Positions 21,715 to 34,100 of a DNA stretch of 64,000 nt are shown here, piece after piece. How positions within the stretch are numbered: position 1 is the first letter of the stretch; each line of letters starts with the position of its first letter. The DNA is from Hsuehochloa calcarea (lineage: Eukaryota; Streptophyta; Magnoliopsida; Poales; Poaceae): assembly GCA_036346395.1 (NCBI GenBank), contig CM070604.1, positions 52,975,003-53,039,002 of the forward strand. The letters run 5' to 3'. Under the pieces are notes generated by a model. The model searched no databases and was not told the DNA's origin. It saw nothing but the letters and a program-made list of their open reading frames with translations. Both the position numbers and the translations under genes were made by a program.

Positions 21715-21855
21715 CTATCCGACGAGAGGATTGGCGTGGATGGTGACACGGTTGAGCCTGATCTCGGCGAGCGGGCGGTCCCCGGGCCCCGTGGGCGTCT
21801 TCTCCATGAGGTCGAGGACCTCGAAGCCGTGGATGACCTTGGCGAACACGGTGTA

Positions 21856-22521
21856 TGTTGGGATTAAATCACTCAATCCTCTCTCTCACTCAGAAACCAA
21901 TCACTGGAGTCACTCTCGTCTCTTTGGATAAACGCACACAGAGGGAGACAAGTACACTCTGAGAAGAAACTGGATTGAATCGATGCAGTGCTAAATACAA
22001 CCAGTGAGCAAAGCTCCATGCAACACACTCACACGACGCGCACAACTCGTTCCACTAGTACACTGTCTTGACTAAGCCCTGCATGCACTAGTCGATCGTG
22101 CTCCTACTAACCAGGATGACCAGGTACTCAGCTAACAACTCATAATGTTAACATGCAACAACCAATGACATAACTAGCTAATGATGCTACGACCATATCA
22201 GCGCTACAACTTTGGCAGACCACTCGGTGCTTCGACTAGATGCTACGACCACGAAGCCTCCGACTCAATACTTTGACACTGTAGCTTCGACTGCTACAGT
22301 ACCATTGCGATCACTGTAGATTCCGGTCAGTCTGTAGCTTGCTACGACTACTGATGTTGCGGCCTTTGTGCATCTCACGGCTCAGCACGCACTGGTATTG
22401 CCGTGCGCTTCTTCTGGTACCACACACTACTACTATGCAAAGACCTATACAACATGATCACTACATGCAAGAGACCAAAGTAAATATACAGATACAAACT
22501 TTGTCAAGATTAAATCCAACA
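21856..22521. mobile_element. Solo LTR, 666 bp, inserted in the cyclophilin coding exon
   Basis: Ends TGTTGGGATTAAATC and GATTAAATCCAACA form a long inverted terminal match with TG...CA. The pentamer GTGTA is duplicated at 21851-21855 and 22522-22526. No internal coding sequence. Most likely a solo LTR of a copia-like element; a very small non-autonomous LTR element is the alternative. Confidence 0.88.
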
Positions 22522-22912
22522 GTGTAGTGGCCGTTGAGGTGCGGCTGCTTGGCGTAGGTGATGAAGAACTGGCTGCCGTTGGTGTTGGACCCGCTGTTGG
22601 CCATGGACATGATTCCCCGCGCGTTGTGCTTGACCGACTCCCTGAACTCGTCGGCGAACTTGCTGCCCCAGATGGAGGCGCCGCCCTTGCCGGTGCCGGT
22701 GGGGTCGCCGCCCTGGATCATGAAGCCCTTGATGTTGCGGTGGAAGACGGTGCCGTCGTAGTAGCCGCTCGCGCACAGCGCCAGAAAGTTCTCCGCCGTC
22801 TTGGGCACCTGGTCGCAGAACACCTCGCACTTGATGTCCCCCAGGTTCGTGTGCAGCGTCACCGACTGCAACATCCATCCATCGATTCCGTTAGCGCAAG
22901 GGTTCTTTCGAG

Positions 22913-22934
22913 GAGAGAGAGAGAGAGAGAGAGA
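22913..22934. repeat. GA/CT dinucleotide repeat in cyclophilin intron 1
   Basis: Eleven GA units on the plus strand, reading as CT in the sense of the cyclophilin transcript, between exon 1 and exon 2. Confidence 0.85.
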
Positions 22935-22972
22935 GGATAAGAGGTGGTCGGGATTTGGAGCTTGCTAACCAT

Positions 22973-25164
22973 GGCGTCGGGTCGGAGCGGAAGGGACGAA
23001 GGGGAGAGCGGCGGTGGTCGGGTCTTGCGAGTTTGCGACTTGAGCGTATTGCGGGCCGAGAAGGGAAGGCCGAAAAGTAGAGGCTTGTGGGTTGGGCCGC
23101 CGTTTTATGGATCGGGAAAATTTGGGGGCGATATAACGCATTCGTCTGATTTTTTAAAAATCGATAGTTTCAAGATTCATTCAAAATTCAACCTAACCCA
23201 CCCTTCACCCCTCGGCCCCGCCCCAGCTCCACCCTCGCGCCCACCTCCTACCGCCTCTTCGACGCTGCCTCCAACACGGCGAGCTCCGTCTACAAGGACC
23301 TCCCCTAGGACCCCTCCTACTACACCCGCCTCTCTAGGTCTAGTCATTTCCGCCGAATCTGTCATTGTCGTCTTATAACCACTTTCGGTCTCGTCACCTC
23401 CGCCGATCTCCACCTCGCACCACCCTTTTCCTCACCCACGTCCGACGGTGGCGGCCACCGCCACCCCAGGTGAACCCTAACTCGCGGCGAAGAAGACGAT
23501 CCCAATCACGAATCTCCATGGGCGATCCAAAGATGATAAAATCGACTGAAGCTTATGCAATTTTTAGGCAGTCGTGCATTAGCAATTCCGGGGAAATTTT
23601 GCCTCCGCAAATTTGTGTCGAATTGCTTCGCAAAAGAAGTCGTGTCGAATTCGGATCTCTTTCCGGAGGCACGGAGACAAATTGGTTATCTGACTCATGC
23701 TTGCCAACACTCCATCAATCAATTTTTACTAATTGTAGCACTCATGATCTGAACTGCGGTGTCAAGCGAGCGAATCGACTGGATCTGAACAATTTGTGAC
23801 GGGTCACCGGCCTTCAAACCGAAGTACCAGACCAGCAATACAGATTGGCGTGGAAAAATTACCAGGCAGGTCCTACCTACCAGAATGAGAATGTTCCATT
23901 ATTACTGCCTCCGTAAATTCGAGCAAACAGGAAGAAACAATGTAGTATGGCCATTGATTCATCGTCACTAAAAAAATCAATCTGCAAGGAGAAACAAAAC
24001 TGATGACTATGGCAACAAATGAAACCAAAAAATAAATACTTGTGATGACAACATAACGAGCTGCGTCCAAAACCCTGGCACGAGCAGGAACTGCTTCTTT
24101 ACAAATGGCCCCAACACTATCTTGTTGGGAATAATATCACATTGATTATGAAATAGAAAAAACACAACTTATAAGTGTGAGAGAGACCTCACCTATTGAA
24201 CTAATCTTTTAGGGGAAGAAGTCATAATACCACTTATAAAATTATTACTATAAAACTTGCATGCATCAACCCGTGAGTTTAGTTGTCTTCAACCCGTTTG
24301 GACCTATAGCCTGAAAGTAAAAACCGATTGAACCTAAACATACAACCGAACATATAGCCTGGTGAGTACAACCCGGTTGAATCTAAGCATGCGGTCAAAG
24401 TCCGATCAAAGCTACGTCTAACATCTCCTTGGACTTCGTAGTTGCGGACGCACACAACCGATGTGTAAGGGAAAAAAATGTTGGGAATAATCACACATTG
24501 ATTGTGAGAAAAAAAAACACAACTTATAAATGTAAATAAAACCTCACCCATTGAAATAATCTTTTGGAAGGAGAAGGCTCAATACCACTTATAAAGCTGT
24601 TGCTATAAGTCTTGCATGCAGTAGCCCGTTGACTTAGTTATATTCAACCCGTTTGAACCTGTGGCCCAGTAAGTAAAACCTGATTGGACCTAAGTATGCG
24701 CTCAAGGTCCGATCTAACATAACTTATGTCACCAAATAACCAAAATTTAAAAAAGAGGAAAAGATAACATGAGTGAATGAAGACAAGGCTTGACTCAACC
24801 TATCACCAGACGGGCAATTTACCGCCCGAGGTGCCTACAGGGGGAGCTGAGCTGATACAAACAATAGCCTTCCAAGGATCTGCAGCGCGGGGATTCATCA
24901 GGAACAGAGAAGACATGGCCAATATGAACATGTTTCCAGGTTCTCATTCTTCATTCCACCAATCAAGGACGCGCGATTGCTTCTACGGTTCTACCAACTG
25001 TCAGTTCCCAACTTCCCATGGTAAAGACCAAGGCAGAATTCCTCTGATCAAAACAGGTAATTTTTTTCTTCTTTTCCTGTGTGCCCCTGCATTCTCTCCA
25101 GAGCACCTGGCGAAGCAGTTATTTTGATACCACCTTACAGGCTCAAAAGGAGATCTTTACTTTT
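22973..25164. other. Region between cyclophilin and the aminotransferase gene, with a gene fragment
   Basis: Short cyclophilin promoter region, then at about 23235-23310 a coding-like fragment on the plus strand (FDAASNTASSVYKDLP followed by a stop and YYTRLS). It reads like a captured or decayed piece of a plant gene of unknown identity. The remainder holds LTR-like direct repeats at 24123-24740 and sequence downstream of the aminotransferase stop. Confidence 0.5.
24123..24740. repeat. Two direct copies of an LTR-like sequence
   Basis: Copy 1 starts TGTTGGGAATAATATCACAT at 24123. Copy 2 starts TGTTGGGAATAATCACACAT at 24479, 356 bp later. Both continue through AACACAACTTATAA, ACCTCACC, AATACCACTTATAAA, CTTGCATGCA and TTCAACCCGTTTG. 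The TGTTGGGAAT start suggests LTR fragments in tandem. I could not define the right end. Confidence 0.8.
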
Positions 25165-28100
25165 TCAACGGTTTGATCTGTGGCTACCTGTAACCCTCCA
25201 GAGCCTTTCCACCACTACAGGAATATCCTGCTCGCTCAATGTTGTGAAACAACACCTAAACCATCCAGGCTCGATGCAATGGCAAGATGAACCTGGAGTA
25301 ACATTGACCTTCGCCTCCTCCAACAGCCTATCCCAAAGCTTGCGCTCTCCTTTCTCGCTGTAAGACGGGATAAACTTGCTCATGTCTGCCCAGCAATAGA
25401 ATCCTCCACTGCTCTTGAAGCACTCGATGCCCACTTGTTCCAAAGCATCAACGAACAAAAGGTACATCTTCCGGAGTCTCTCCCTATTAATCTTCAGGTA
25501 ATTCGAAATGAACTTTTGGTCTGAAAGCATGGCAACAAGCAGGCGTTGTGTCGGGGTTGACACAGATGAGAATCTAGCAATCTTCGCAGCTGCGGACACA
25601 ATGCTTTCATTATAGGAATATATCAACCCAACTCGAAACCCTGCAAGAGAGAGGTCTTTTGAGAGTCCATATATTATGTGAACCCTGCCTCTATCAAAGT
25701 CTACTAGCTCATCCACAACCTCTGCCACACTGACAAATTTACCGCTTTCAAATGCTGAGCCAGCAAATACTTCATCAGAAATTAAGTGTATATTCTTCTT
25801 TGTAGCAAACTCTAGAAGATCGTGCAGTGTTTGCTTGGGCACAAAGCTTCCTGTAGGGTTGGAAGGGTTAGATATGAGAACCCCACAAACCCTGACTCCT
25901 CGCTTCTTTGCCTGATTGTAAGCTATTTCTAGAGCAGTGATACTAATGTTAAAGTTGCCAGTGCTACGGCAAGGAACAGGTATCAACTCAACACCAGTTC
26001 GCCATTTTATGTCCCTGTCCCACCTGCAGAAATAAAGTGAAAGTCAGTACTTCACTTTCAAGACCAAACAATGTGTGCAAATTCACCTATAGAGAGAGGA
26101 CGATAAAAGTACCCAGGGTAGTATGGCGATGGAACAAGAAATGCATTTCCTGGATCAGCAAGACAGAAACTCAGTATTTCCATTGCAGGAGTTGCACCAG
26201 ATGTTATCACCATTTGAGATGGATCAAAGGATACTGATTCTTGCATGATTTGCCTCATAAATCCAGCAAGAGCCTGAAAATGAAATCGATCAGTGCATAT
26301 TGGGAAATTACCCCATCAAAAAAAATCATGGAAACTAGTTTGAGTATCTGGCACCAGATTCAAACTAGACTTTAAAAAATGAAGATATAGAGGCTTAGAG
26401 CTTCTTGTACCTAAATTAATGAACAAATATCTAGCTAGCATTGAACAAGGAACAATATATGATGTGGAAAACAAACAAACAGAATGACATCTCAGCATAA
26501 TTTCTCAATGACTGGTGCCCCCAAGAAACTCAGCACTAAATTGATTTTGTAAAGTTCGTCGAGAGAAACATTGACTATGAAGGATATACAGATTTTGGAC
26601 AATGACGGATCATGAAGCGCAAGACAGGGCAAAGTAAAATCATAAGCAAGATACAATACAGATCTTGCAATGTTCACATTAGCATATGCTGCACTGCTTC
26701 AAATTTAATGACTGACAGCAAGTGCTTAAGAACATATTCTGTAGGTCGACGGTATAAACAATACATAAATTTATTTTCAAGCCTCATCATATACAAAGCT
26801 TTCTTTCTCACTAGAATTACCAGAATAATATTTTTTTCAGTGCCGCTATCATTCCGGCATTAGTCTAGAAATAGAACCATCAAAATGAGGTAGGCAGTCC
26901 AGTTTCATTGAAACATCACAATTCAAAACAGCTTTATTAGACTCCTTCGATGATCTGGATAGAAAAAGTTCACTAAAAGGCTATGAGCAAAAACAGAAAA
27001 TAGCTCCACTTCTAAAATAGCAGTGCTTTCAACATGTGAATTTAAGCATCCAATAAGAAGAGACGCCGTACTTATCAACTTTGTCGACGATCAAATCGCC
27101 GATCTTATGGATATATAAATGAAAAGAGGAAAAATGTGCGTGACTTCTGGGAGTGGATCTAACTTGCTCTTTATTGCTATGAACTCGCAATTACAAACAC
27201 TAGGAGTATCTAAAAACACAACACTTTGCTATATCTTGCTTGATGTCTTCGCTTGTCTTTGTCTATGCTTGCACTTCGTGTCTTCTCTCTTTCCGTCCTT
27301 CCATGACCCTCCTTAAATAGTTGATGAAGCGGTGGCAGTTATCCCATGAAGAGACATCCGTTGGGGAGCGACGCACCTGGTCGGGAAGAGACGGCAGTTT
27401 GGCGGTTCCACTAATCAGAAGGCGGTTGGTGAAAACGTCAACTGTTCTGCGGTTAATGATTTAGGAGACGTTAAATCATTAGCCGTAATAGCGTTGTATT
27501 ATGTGGAACATGAAACACGTGGTTCATTCATCACATAGCGAGTGGCGTGGTCGGAGACTTGACCTAAACGCCTGTTCATAGCTTTACGAGCACTCACCTG
27601 GTCGTGGACTAGGCTTGGAACTTTGTCCGACCAGGGTATTCATTAGATAACTTCTGAATACCTACGACCGCTAGGTCGGTGGTCTTAGAAGTTACGACCA
27701 CGAAGACGTATGGTCTTTATCATATGTTAAGATAATATATGAATATTTTAATCCTCAACAGCTAGCCCCGAACTTTTAAATGAATGTTGGTCGTGCGACA
27801 CGCTCTCCAATGCAATCATATCGAATGCACCTCTCATTAAATGCCGTGAGACTCGAGGCGGTCTCAGTATTCATTTTAAAGTTGAGAAACCGCTTTGGAA
27901 AAGGAAAAGCCTTTCCGTCCGTCAAAGAAAAAGATATTTGCTCGTTGGACTTCTCAAGAGTCGATTCTGATGAAAATGTCTATAAAACGACCTCAGGCTG
28001 AGTGCTTTAAACCTTTACGCCTCTATCTCCAAGAAAATCTTCCTTGAGTTCTTCACCCAAAAAAGGAAAGCATCATGTCGGACCTCATCGCAAACTAGTC

Positions 28101-31100
28101 GATCTCCGATCCGAGCGAGAGAAGATTGGAGAGTTTGGAGAGGTTGGGTTGCTACCCGACAGAGTTTGATCTCTTGGAGATCGGCTTTGGAGAACCTTCG
28201 CCTAAGCGGCGAGGAGGAGAAATCCGGTGTTCCTCGCGACGTTGAGCGCGGCTCAAGCTTCCAAAGACATCCTTTTCTTTCTCAAGTCTTTGAGTTTTAC
28301 GAGGTTGAGTTGATCAACCTTGCTCCCAACGCCATTGCAAACCTAAGCATCTTCGTCACCTCTGCGAAGCATACTTGGGGATTCCACCGTCGATGGAACT
28401 CTTCAAGTACTACTATCGGATGGCGAACACGAAGAAAACGACCAAGACCCACGGGAATGTACCCTAAGGCTTCATGATCGGCAAGGTCGACGAGTACATT
28501 CGTATGTACTCAAGTCTTCTTGGTCGTCATGGAAGAAAAGTCGGTTCTACATGAAGGTTACGTAAGAAGACTATGTATTACAGTAAGAAGGCGGTCGAGA
28601 ACTCGCGTTGGCGTTCCTCCTCAAAGAAGGAGGGGGAAGTTGGGAGATGGGTTGAGGCTATCCATCTCTTGAGTGTCAAGGGTTTAACCTCCTGGCACGT
28701 TGTAAGGGACTTTTCCATTAAGAGGATTAGTCCTTTAAAGACCGAGGCACGCTCGATGCTCGTTCATTGGTGGCGACGACGCTACCAAGGATTCTGATCC
28801 AGGTGATTTTTCAGAAAATCCCGACCAGATTATTTTGCGATTTGATCATTTTCGCAAAACTAAGATCTTTCATTTGTAATCATAGTCTTGTCTTCTGAGG
28901 ACGTCAGAAACAGGATCAAAATGATCGTGTGGCCGCTAACCCGATGACAAGGCTAGTTTTCCTTAATCCTAGCACTTGCCGTGCCGAGGAAAGGACCGAA
29001 AGACTTAGGGTAAGCGTATTAACTTCTTTTCACCTTTCCGCTAATTTCGATCGGTTTTAATCCTCTTTATGTGTAGTTGGTCTGACTCAAGATCAACGAG
29101 GCTACGAGACATGTGAGCCTATTGATTATCCGATCACCATGTGATCGCCGAGGCGCGGTCATGCCGAGGTAAGCAATCGAAAGAAATAACTTCAGAAGAT
29201 GAAGCATATTCTTCACCGATTAACTTTGTTTTGTTAATACAGCGGCAATCATCGAGTCTCGCCTAGTTGTCTATGAGACACCGCTTCTCGAGACCGTGAA
29301 ACTACACTTTCTCGATCCAGAGTTAGGAATTTTGCTCTTGACCGATGGTCGAGAACATTGCTTCGATCTCCGACGGAGTGTAGAGAATACAATTGAACCT
29401 ACCATTCGAACTAGCGGAACAATTGAAAAGAAGAGAAAACAAAGCAACGGATTTTAAGCCGGTAGCTTATAAGATCAAGACTAAGAAAACAACCTGTATG
29501 TACAACTTTTATATGAAAACATACCTCGTATATTCCAAGTAGAATTGAACTTTCTGCTTTCTCTCATGCAGATCTGCTTTGAATCGGTCGCTCCGACCAA
29601 CGATTCAACAGTCGGTGATCGGAGGTGGTCCCGGTCATTGTCTTCCTCGTAAGACATCTTGAGGATGATGTGGTCTGAGGAGCCCCGAGCCAACCTCGGC
29701 TCGAAACCGAGTTAGATCCCGTAGTAGTCACTATGCCTGACAACGGAGGTAGAGACCATCACGATCTTCCACAGTTCCAAGACTCAAGGTCATCCTCAAA
29801 ACTAACAAGTTTCCTTTCTCAACTCGATTTGCTGCGAGTAAGGAACTTGATGATTATTGGGAAGAATATCGGATCGCTCGATACAAAGCGGCCCGATAAA
29901 ATTTGTACCGATTACAATGATGTCGTAATTCTGTAAGTGTCTTCAATCCTCTCCATAACCTTTTTCAAAGTTTACAGAAGGTTTATGGAAGAAATGCTAC
30001 TTATGCAAAGATATGATCGAAAACCTCGCTACTATCGGAGGACTAACCGAGCGAGTTAGGATATTAGAGGAAAACACTCGAGATAGAGTAAGAGTTCCTC
30101 TTCTTTTCTCATTAAGACTTTCCTTTTATTTATTCTCCTTATCAAGAATTCTTTTGATAGACTTAGAGAAAATAAAAGAAGATGCTTTAATTTGAAAAGG
30201 CCGTAAGAATAAAGCTTGAAGAAGAACTTCAGTTAAGAACCTCGATCAAGACTCGACGACCAAAGAATAAAAAGCTTCGGATGATTCCAAGAAGAGAGAG
30301 AAGGTAACTAGTCGTAGTCATGACTTAGTATGTCTTCCAATCTTTTACTTAATACTCGCTTTGTCTATGCATAACAAAAACAAGCATTGACCAGAGCGAA
30401 GAAAGCTCGAATTTGAGCAAGACAAGGGGCACCCTCGTGCTTAGTTTAGATGAGAAAATCACCTCATTGAACAAAATGCTCTTTGACATGGGCACGGATC
30501 AAGCTTGCCCTCCTTGAGTGACCCAATAGAAAAGATCAACTTCCTAGGCTCTTTCTTTGGAAGAGCTCAAGGTTTTGCTCAAGACCACTAGGAGAACTAT
30601 GCCCACTCCGCTAAGGAGTCTATTGCTCGTGGAGTCGGTCTTGCTTTGGCAAAACCGAAAGCTTCCACCCATCAACTAACCTTCAAGCCATCGCAGAGAT
30701 TTCAACCGCTACCCGCAGAGGCAAATCGATCCTCGCAGATGAAACCTCTAGGCGAAAAGGTCGCAGAAGAGATGGAAGTCTGATCTCCATCTAGCAAGAG
30801 TTAGTTTAGGCATTCTCTAGTAGTTTAGTCACAGGAAAAAACAATGCATACAATGTAAAGACTTACCTTTCTCTTATCAAAATGGAAAAATTCTTTTATT
30901 CATCCTACGACTTTGTGAATTTATGTCTTATCTAGCCTCCGATTGTTATATAGTAGAAGATCTTTACTATATAATAGTACTACCGAGGCCAAGAATATAA
31001 ATCCAAATCTCAACCATTACTTGTAAGCATGTAATGACGGTAGAAAAACTAATCGTGGTAATACTAGGAAACCTTTATGGTCGAACTGTAGGTTTCGGCT

Positions 31101-34100
31101 AGTTGTAAACTGCTTTTAATGATCAAAGTACTTTACTAAAACAACATATGGTCGGAAAAATAAAGAATTATCCTTGATAAGAGGAAAACATGAAAACATA
31201 TGCTAAAAGGCATAAGTGGTTTTACTTCTATGCGATGCTCAATACCGGCCTGAATGAACCTAGCTAGGAAATAAAGGTATAAAATACATTTCGCAAGACG
31301 TGCTCATGCTCTTAGTCCGACCGGCAATGGGATCGAGGAAAAGACCGTCGCTAGGAAGCTCCTTCCAGCCGGGCGGAACCACGTGCGAAAAAGGAGAGAC
31401 TTCGACTAGGAGGTTTTCCGTGTCCCACCAAGAGCCAAACAAGAGTAGAAATGTAATTTTGAAACATAAACTATACACTTTATAATCCGAGCATACGAAC
31501 CGCAATGACTGTGATTAGGCAACGCCATATAAATAACATCACTCACTACTCCAAATTTAATTATCATGTTTAAAGAATTTAAACGAAAAATGGAATGAAA
31601 TGAAATGAAAGAATTTAAACAAAGAACTTACGCAATTGGTCAATGTTCCATGAATTTGACAAAACCCTGCCGTCTGACATGGCTAATCGTCTCGAGCCCG
31701 GTCTGCAACTTCGACCACGCAGTGTAAGGACCTTCCCACTTAGGGGAGAGTTTATTGCGCCCTGCTTAGCTCTGAATTTTTCTGAGAACCAGATCACCTA
31801 CAGCTAGGTTGCGAGGTTGCACCTTACGATTGTAGTACCTTCGCATGGCTTGTTGGTAGATTGCCGAACGATCAAAGCTTGGTTTCGTCTTTCTTCAAGG
31901 AAATTGATGTCGCCGAAGTCGATGTTCTTCCCGATTGCTTAAGTTAAAACAATCAGTGCGAGCAGAGCCAATTTTCAATTCTGGAGGAAGCATAGCTTCG
32001 GCCCCATAAACTAAAAAGAAAGGTGTCTCACCGGCCGCACGATCGTCGTGGTCCGACGACCCATAAAATGTAAGGAAGTTCTTGAACCCAAACTCGACCG
32101 CTTTATTAATCGGTCGAATACTCGGCGCTTTATCCTCGTATTAGGATACCATTGCACGCCGATCGCTTCCATTGCTCGTGGATGAGCCACGGCGAAATGG
32201 ATTTTGATTCCTAGTTCTTCGCAGAATTCTTGGAAATTGCTACTTGAGAACTGGGTACCATTGTCCGTGATGATACGACTGGGTACACCAAATCGCGTAA
32301 TCACGTTTTTTGTTATGAACCTCTTAGCGGCTTCAGCTTGTAACTTTTACAACCGCTCGGCCGATCCATTTTGTAAACGTGTCAATCATGACGAACAGAA
32401 TTGAAGCCCCGGTGTTCTTGGGAATGGTCCCGTAATGTCCAAATTCCCGTGCTGCAAAAGGCCAAGAAAGAGGATTGTTTGCAAAGCTTGTGCCGGTTGA
32501 TGTACTTGTCGCCTATGAAATCGACATTGTACGCACTTCGCCACGAGCTCTTTTGCATCATGAAGGCGCTTGGCGAAGAGTATCCTTGCTCAAGGCCTTA
32601 CCACCGTGGTTCTCAGAGGAATGATGTGCTCCACAAACTCCTTCATGAATTTCTGTTAGCAACTTAATGCCACCGATTGAGATATGCATCTCATCAACAC
32701 TCCATGAGATCCTCGCTTATACAAGGTACGCTCGATTAGAGTGTATGATTTGGCCTTCGTGCTATACGATCACCTGCATCATCTTCGTGAATTAGGTCAT
32801 GTCAAGATAATTGTAGATCGACGTCATCCGCTTCTACCTTGATCGCCACCGATCCGTGAAGCATCTAAGTTATCGAGTCAATAGGATTGACCCGATGTAA
32901 ACTATCGATGTTCTCGGAATGCTCGACCACCGAGGGTGAATCGAGTTGCTCGAGAAAAACTCCGCGACGGCTGACCTAGTAGAGGCCATCCGCGTTAACC
33001 GATCTACTAGAAAGTTCTCCTTTCTAGGAATATGTTGATCCGAAACCAAGAAGTGCTTTTCGAATTTCCGCATTCCGCCAGATAGGAAGACATCTTGGTA
33101 CTCGAGCATTGGTACTCTTTCCTACTTGATTCGCTACTAGTTGAGAATCGCTTTCACTAGCAATTTGCGAATCCCGAGCGAACGAGTCGTCAAGTCCCGC
33201 CAGCAAACCTTCGTACTCTGCCACATTGTTTGTAGCGGGAAAGTTAAACTGGACGGCATACTTGATGTGTTCGCCGGTAGGGGATATCAAGACGACTCCA
33301 GCCCCCGATCCCTTAAGCATTAAGGAACCATCGAAGTACATTGTCCACTCGTCGTGGTGCTCGTACTCAGGTCCTTGCTTAGATTCTGGGTTTGTCCACT
33401 CGGCAATGAATTCTGCTATTGCCTGAGACTTTATGGCTGTTCGTGAGATGAAATGGAGGTCGAACGTCCCTAGTTCCACCGCCCATTTTGCTATTCGTCC
33501 TGACGATTCCCTATTTCCAAGGACTTGACCTAAGGGATATCCAGTAGGCACGACCACTTTGTGGGCCTGAAAGTAATGCCTTAGTTTCCTTGAAGCCATA
33601 AGGAGACTATAAAGCAACTTATGTACCTGTGGGTATCTTTCCTTTGGCCCATGTAAGACTTCGCTTACGTAATACACTGGTCGTTGGACGCCACGCTCTA
33701 CGACCAAGACATCACGACAACTTGTGGCGTTGCGACCACGTAAATCAACAGATGTTTCCGGTCTTGGAGAAACTAAGACCGGCACTCGTAAGGTACACTT
33801 TGAGCTTTTCAAAGGCATCATTCGCTCACGTCCACTGAAACTTCCATGTTTCCAAGAAGTTTGAAGAAAGGTAGTCCTTTTCCCAACTCGCTATGAAACG
33901 ACTTAGCGCCGCCATACAACCTGCTTAGCTTCGACTTCCTTCTTCGTGGTCTGGGCGATCCGATGGATGGCCGATATCTTCGCGGGTTTGCTTCGATACC
34001 TCTAGTAAACTAGGAAACCGAGCAACTTTCCAAATGAAACCCCAACACACACTTCTCCTGATTCAACTTGAGGTTATGTCTTCTCAAGTTATTGAAAGTC

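Larger units (their letters stand above)
21715..22972 (-). pseudogene. PPIL3-type cyclophilin (peptidyl-prolyl isomerase) split by a solo LTR
   Basis: Would catalyse cis-trans isomerisation of prolyl bonds; PPIL3-type members are small single-domain cyclophilins associated with the spliceosome. Exon 1 codes only for Met (22972-22970). Intron 1 is 22969-22866, and exon 2 starts at 22865 with SVTLHTNLGDIKCEVF. Family motifs include FHRNIKGFMIQGGDPTGTG and NGSQFFITYAKQPHLNGHY. After HYT the frame enters LTR sequence and stops at 22461, giving about 135 residues. The missing C-terminal part (VFAKVIHGFEVLDLMEK through HANPLVG, stop 21717-21715) lies beyond the LTR. Removing the LTR and one TACAC duplicate rejoins the exon in frame. 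The gene body is otherwise well kept, so the insertion looks recent. The copy is probably inactive unless the LTR is somehow spliced out. Confidence 0.9.

Noticed and set aside
22527..22940. Plus-strand Ala/Val-rich frame across the cyclophilin
   Set aside because: Antisense shadow of a GC-rich exon.
23365..23799. 144-codon plus-strand frame
   Set aside because: No motif, irregular composition, no support from splice or promoter signals.
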